A stretch of 10,000 nt of DNA, taken from NCBI GenBank assembly GCA_016946835.1, contig JACVTC010000634.1:1-10000 (forward strand), written 5' to 3'. Made by a program: the position numbers and the translations under genes. Positions 8,501 to 10,000 of this stretch are shown in pieces. This stretch comes from Neocallimastix lanati (nom. inval.). Its lineage: Eukaryota; Neocallimastigomycota; Neocallimastigomycetes; Neocallimastigales; Neocallimastigaceae. Under the pieces are notes generated by a model, which searched no databases, was not told where the DNA came from, and saw only the letters and a program-made list of their open reading frames with translations. Position 1 is the stretch's first letter, and the number at the start of each line of letters is the position of its first letter.

Positions 8501-10000
8501 TGGATACCAAGAAGGTCCAATTACTTTTCAACCTACATATAAATATGATATCGGTACTGATGAATATGATTCATCAGAAAAGGCTAGAATTCCAGCATGG
8601 TGTGATAGAATCCTATTTAAAGCTAAACATATTAATCAAAAGTATTATAAATCTACAACCAATCTTCGTACATCTGATCATAAGCCTGTTAAATCTTTAT
8701 TCGATGTAGAAATTACAATTATTGATAAAGAAATAAAAAGAAATATTGAAAAGGAATTATATAATAAGCAATTAGATTCTTATAAAAAAAGTCAAGCTAA
8801 TGGAATGATTTATAGAACAAATCCATTCTTAGATGATGATAGTGATGATACTGAAATCTATCCTGAACCAAAGATTGCTAGTTCAGAAACTTCTCATTGG
8901 TGGGATTTAAGACTTCTTAATGATCTACGATCACCAGATACTTTTAGCATTTCATCTAATGATTCAATTAGAACTGACGTATCTCCAGTTCATTCAATAA
9001 ATAGTACTTTTACTGCAGTTAATAATAGTTATACAAGTAGTAATTTAGTTAATGAAATTGCAACTTTTGACAGTGGTACTACTCTTCAAACTAATGAAAC
9101 AAATAGTATTTCCTCACATTCAAGAGAAATTAGTGTGAATACTAGTGATACTAAATCTATTAATCCATTTGCTTCAGAGTTAGATGAAATAGCTGAAAAT
9201 TCTCCATCTCAAATACTACCAAAACCGATAAGAACATATACTAGACCTCATCAGCCACCAAAACCAAAAAAAAGAGGATCTCAATCTTCCTCTAATAGTA
9301 GTAGACCAAGTAGTAGACCAAGTAGTGTATATAGTGATAGTAATAATGGAAGTAAAGTTTCATCCCCAATTAGACCTCTTAGTTCAATTAGTGCTTCTAA
9401 TGCAACAAATAGTTATAAGAAATCATTTAAAACCAGCAGTAAAGTCATCTATAGTAGCATCTCCAACTTCTGCTAATTCATCTAATATAGGAACGCCATC
9501 ATCGTCATTACCATCAACACCAAAACCACCAAAACCTGCTCCGCCACCTCCAAGAGCAGCAAATAAAACAGCAGATAATAAACAAATAACACCTTCTTCT
9601 ATAAAAAATGTATCATCTTCAAAACCAGCTCCTACACCTCCTAAACCGAGATCTAAAACAAGATCCGAAACACCAAAATCAGCTAGTTCATCACCAAAAT
9701 CAGGACCAAAACCAACTATTAGTCCTAAACCAGAGATTTCAAAATTAGGTAATAGTTCCGTCTCGTCTTCTACTCCAGGAACACCAAAACCAGCTATTGC
9801 TCCTAAACCAGATATTTCAAAATTAAATAGTAATTCTATTTCATCCTCTTCTCCAGGAACACCAAAACCGGCTATTGCTCCGAAACCAGATATTTCAAAA
9901 TTAGGTAATAATTATGTTTCATCCTCTTCTCCGGGAACACCAAAACCAATAGTTAAACAAATTATTAATAAAGTTAATTCTAATTCAACATTAGCTTCAT
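5294..10000 (+). CDS. Synaptojanin/Inp5x-type polyphosphoinositide phosphatase (SAC + 5-phosphatase + proline-rich tail), five exons, 3' end outside
   Basis: Joining exons 5294-5522, 5767-6349, 6497-6601, 6758-6827 and 7104 onward gives one protein. Residues about 60-500 form a SAC phosphoinositide phosphatase domain with R-x-N-C-x-D-C-L-D-R-T (catalytic Cys425, Arg431). Residues about 570-865 form an inositol polyphosphate 5-phosphatase with WNVNG (578-582), IEEIVEL (metal-binding Glu614), GNKGGV, TAHLAAG, WTGDFNYR (751-758), PAWCDRIL (826-833) and SDHKPV (853-858). A Ser/Asn/Pro-rich tail follows with NPF at 902-904 and 1016-1018. Members of this family hydrolyse PI(4,5)P2 and other phosphoinositides at the plasma membrane and endosomes in endocytosis and actin control; the precise yeast counterpart (Inp51, Inp52 or Inp53) cannot be chosen. 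The ATG at 5294 is the first after an in-frame TAA at 5288-5290 and has A at -3 and G at +4. An extra A in 9429-9432 breaks the frame before the proline-rich tail. At least 1,294 codons are present, longer than the yeast proteins. Confidence 0.92.
5523..5766 (+). other. Intron 1 (244 bases, phase 1)
   Basis: The intron starts GTAATT and ends AATAAAG. This AG is the only one in the last stretch before exon 2. Joining the two sides makes a Glu codon (G|AA) and runs directly into TFLALVTQ, the expected next SAC strand. It is almost entirely A/T. Confidence 0.82.
5767..6349 (+). CDS. Exon 2: main N-terminal half of the SAC domain
   Basis: The exon encodes residues 77-270 plus two bases of codon 271. 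Family-typical text includes IYRITEVSF, HPCYDL (from residue 137), GTFYYSNDFDLT, FFWNKYLL, and near the end LISRLSCKRVGTRYNARG followed by IDDDGNVANYVE. The donor GTATGA at 6350 splits an AG|T serine codon. The TTG at 5775 is not a start, since the frame is joined to exon 1. Confidence 0.9.
6350..6496 (+). other. Intron 2 (147 bases, phase 2) with a 24-bp palindrome
   Basis: The donor is GTATGA and the acceptor is ATAAAAAG at 6496, preceded by a pyrimidine run (TTTCCTTTTTTC). Bases 6381-6404 form a perfect 24-base palindrome made of TTTA/TAAA units. Splicing here restores the conserved VE-[ST]-E join between exons 2 and 3. Confidence 0.84.
6497..6601 (+). CDS. Exon 3: SAC domain segment with RGSVPLFWEQ
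   Basis: A 105-base exon missed by a simple open-frame scan. It encodes residues 271-305 plus two bases of codon 306 and contains IRGSVPLFWEQPQ (from about residue 287), one of the most conserved SAC stretches. The preceding residues (SEILFHNYEYYFSFLL) align with the family's TEQ...SF-x-Q segment. The donor GTAAGA at 6602 splits the Lys codon AA|A. Confidence 0.88.
6602..6757 (+). other. Intron 3 (156 bases, phase 2) with microsatellites
   Basis: The donor GTAAGA is close to consensus; the acceptor is GAAAAAAG at 6757. The intron contains TTTAA repeats (about 6621-6643) changing to TTTA repeats (about 6643-6665), and a 20-base A run at 6678-6697. Joining gives K-I-E-L-S-R-G, the expected SAC continuation. 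Confidence 0.82.
6621..6697. repeat. (TTTAA)n / (TTTA)n microsatellite followed by a 20-base A run
   Basis: Simple repeats inside intron 3, ending in an A run at 6678-6697. These are likely to vary in length between strains and are hard to sequence. They lie well within the intron and do not touch the splice sites. Confidence 0.85.
6758..6827 (+). CDS. Exon 4: short SAC segment
   Basis: A 70-base exon covering the last base of codon 306 through codon 329. It encodes IELSRGMESTAPAFKRHFE-type text, which fits the SAC region following RGSVPLFWEQ. The donor GTAAAT at 6828 gives a phase-0 junction with exon 5. Read-through meets a stop within about 30 bases. It is too short to be flagged by length alone, but the motif and both splice sites agree. 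Confidence 0.87.
6828..7103 (+). other. Intron 4 (276 bases, phase 0)
   Basis: The intron runs from GTAAAT to TATTATCAG. The acceptor CAG at 7101-7103 is followed by KYGHVYIINLLS, which matches the SAC 'KYGxVxIxNLL' strand. The open frame extends back to an ATG at 7080, but those eight codons lie inside this intron. The intron is highly AT-rich with no other feature seen. Confidence 0.85.
7104..10000 (+). CDS. Exon 5: SAC catalytic motif, complete 5-phosphatase domain and proline-rich tail
   Basis: The exon opens with the SAC KYG...NLL strand. The catalytic Cys codon is at 7389-7391 and the CX5R Arg at 7407-7409. After a SAC-end region (IYAGTGALKSSITRKGK, about 7567-7617) the 5-phosphatase runs from about 7825 to 8715 with all catalytic motifs conserved. 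The tail has Ser/Asn-rich low complexity, two NPF motifs (8820-8828 and 9162-9170), SRPSSRPSS (about 9298-9327) and KPP/PPPP stretches after 9500. The frame open from 7104 stops at TGA-free TAA 9474-9476; the proline-rich coding text continues in the +1 frame from 9430 to the window edge without a stop. Confidence 0.9.
9429..9432 (+). other. Apparent single-base frame break in an A run
   Basis: Upstream the frame reads ...AAA TCA TTT AAA; downstream, Ser/Pro-rich coding text is open only if one A of the four is skipped. In the upstream frame only 15 further codons remain before TAA 9474-9476, giving a 1,119-residue product without the proline-rich region. The downstream frame is open for 190 codons with strongly biased, repeat-containing, proline-rich content typical of synaptojanin tails. 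A sequencing or assembly error in the A run is the simplest explanation; a real mutation is possible. Confidence 0.75.
9703..9960 (+). repeat. In-frame proline-rich tandem repeat, 25-26 codons per unit
   Basis: Units lie at 9703-9777 (25 codons), 9778-9855 (26), 9856-9933 (26) and a partial unit from 9934. The consensus is G-T-P-K-P-A-I-A-P-K-P-D-I-S-K-L followed by a Ser/Asn stretch ending in SSSP. Units two and three are nearly identical at the DNA level, so the duplication is recent or kept uniform by recombination. Each unit offers PKPxIxPKP-type proline motifs, possible SH3-binding sites. The array may continue beyond the window. Confidence 0.88.

Noticed and set aside
9420-9440. Programmed ribosomal frameshifting at TTTAAAA in the phosphatase gene
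   Set aside because: No such event is known to me for this family, and a homopolymer length error or mutation explains it more simply.
9440-9455. A 16-base intron (GTAAAG...ATAG) to explain the frame change
   Set aside because: Far shorter than any intron in this gene (147-276 bases) and it lacks room for a branch site.
1-10000. A novel multi-gene system, CRISPR array, tRNA or riboswitch
   Set aside because: Both strands were read; everything recognisable is explained by one copia element and one eukaryotic phosphatase gene. No regularly spaced repeats or cloverleaf-like segments were seen.

Overview
The window is very AT-rich DNA from a eukaryote, most likely a low-GC fungus. A spliced, dual-domain inositol polyphosphate phosphatase (synaptojanin / yeast Inp51-Inp53 type) lies downstream of a broken Ty1/copia retrotransposon, both on the + strand. 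GT...AG introns, asparagine-rich low-complexity coding sequence, TTA-rich codon use and near-pure AT spacers all fit an early-diverging fungus such as an arbuscular mycorrhizal or anaerobic gut fungus. The species cannot be fixed from the sequence. No prokaryotic feature, RNA gene or CRISPR array was seen.

Positions 1-about 4387 hold the 3' part of a copia element in canonical order: aspartic protease, GAG-pre-integrase zinc motif, D,D35E integrase, a very long Asn-rich linker, reverse transcriptase (YVDD), RNase H, a G-rich polypurine tract (4075-4081) and the start of a 3' LTR (TGTTAG... at 4082). Gag and the 5' LTR lie outside the window. Pol is split among all three frames by many indels and a few stops, so this copy cannot encode a full polyprotein, although most catalytic residues are still visible.

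Positions 4388-5293 are a gene-free spacer that is almost entirely A/T and contains inverted repeats. It is the upstream region of the next gene.

Positions 5294-10000 hold one gene that conceptual splicing resolves into five exons: 5294-5522, 5767-6349, 6497-6601, 6758-6827 and 7104 to beyond 10000. Every junction keeps the frame and restores conserved SAC-domain text. The product has an N-terminal SAC phosphatase domain with an intact CX5R(T) motif, a central 5-phosphatase domain with all signature motifs, then a Ser/Asn/Pro-rich tail with two NPF motifs and near-identical 26-residue proline-rich repeats. One apparent single-base frame break in an A run (9429-9432) separates the proline-rich tail from the catalytic part. 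The gene runs off the right edge.

I found no new multi-gene system. The points most worth checking are the frame break before the proline-rich tail, the young tandem repeats in that tail, the long Asn-rich linker in pol, and the retroelement lying about 0.9 kb upstream of an endocytosis-type gene in the same orientation.
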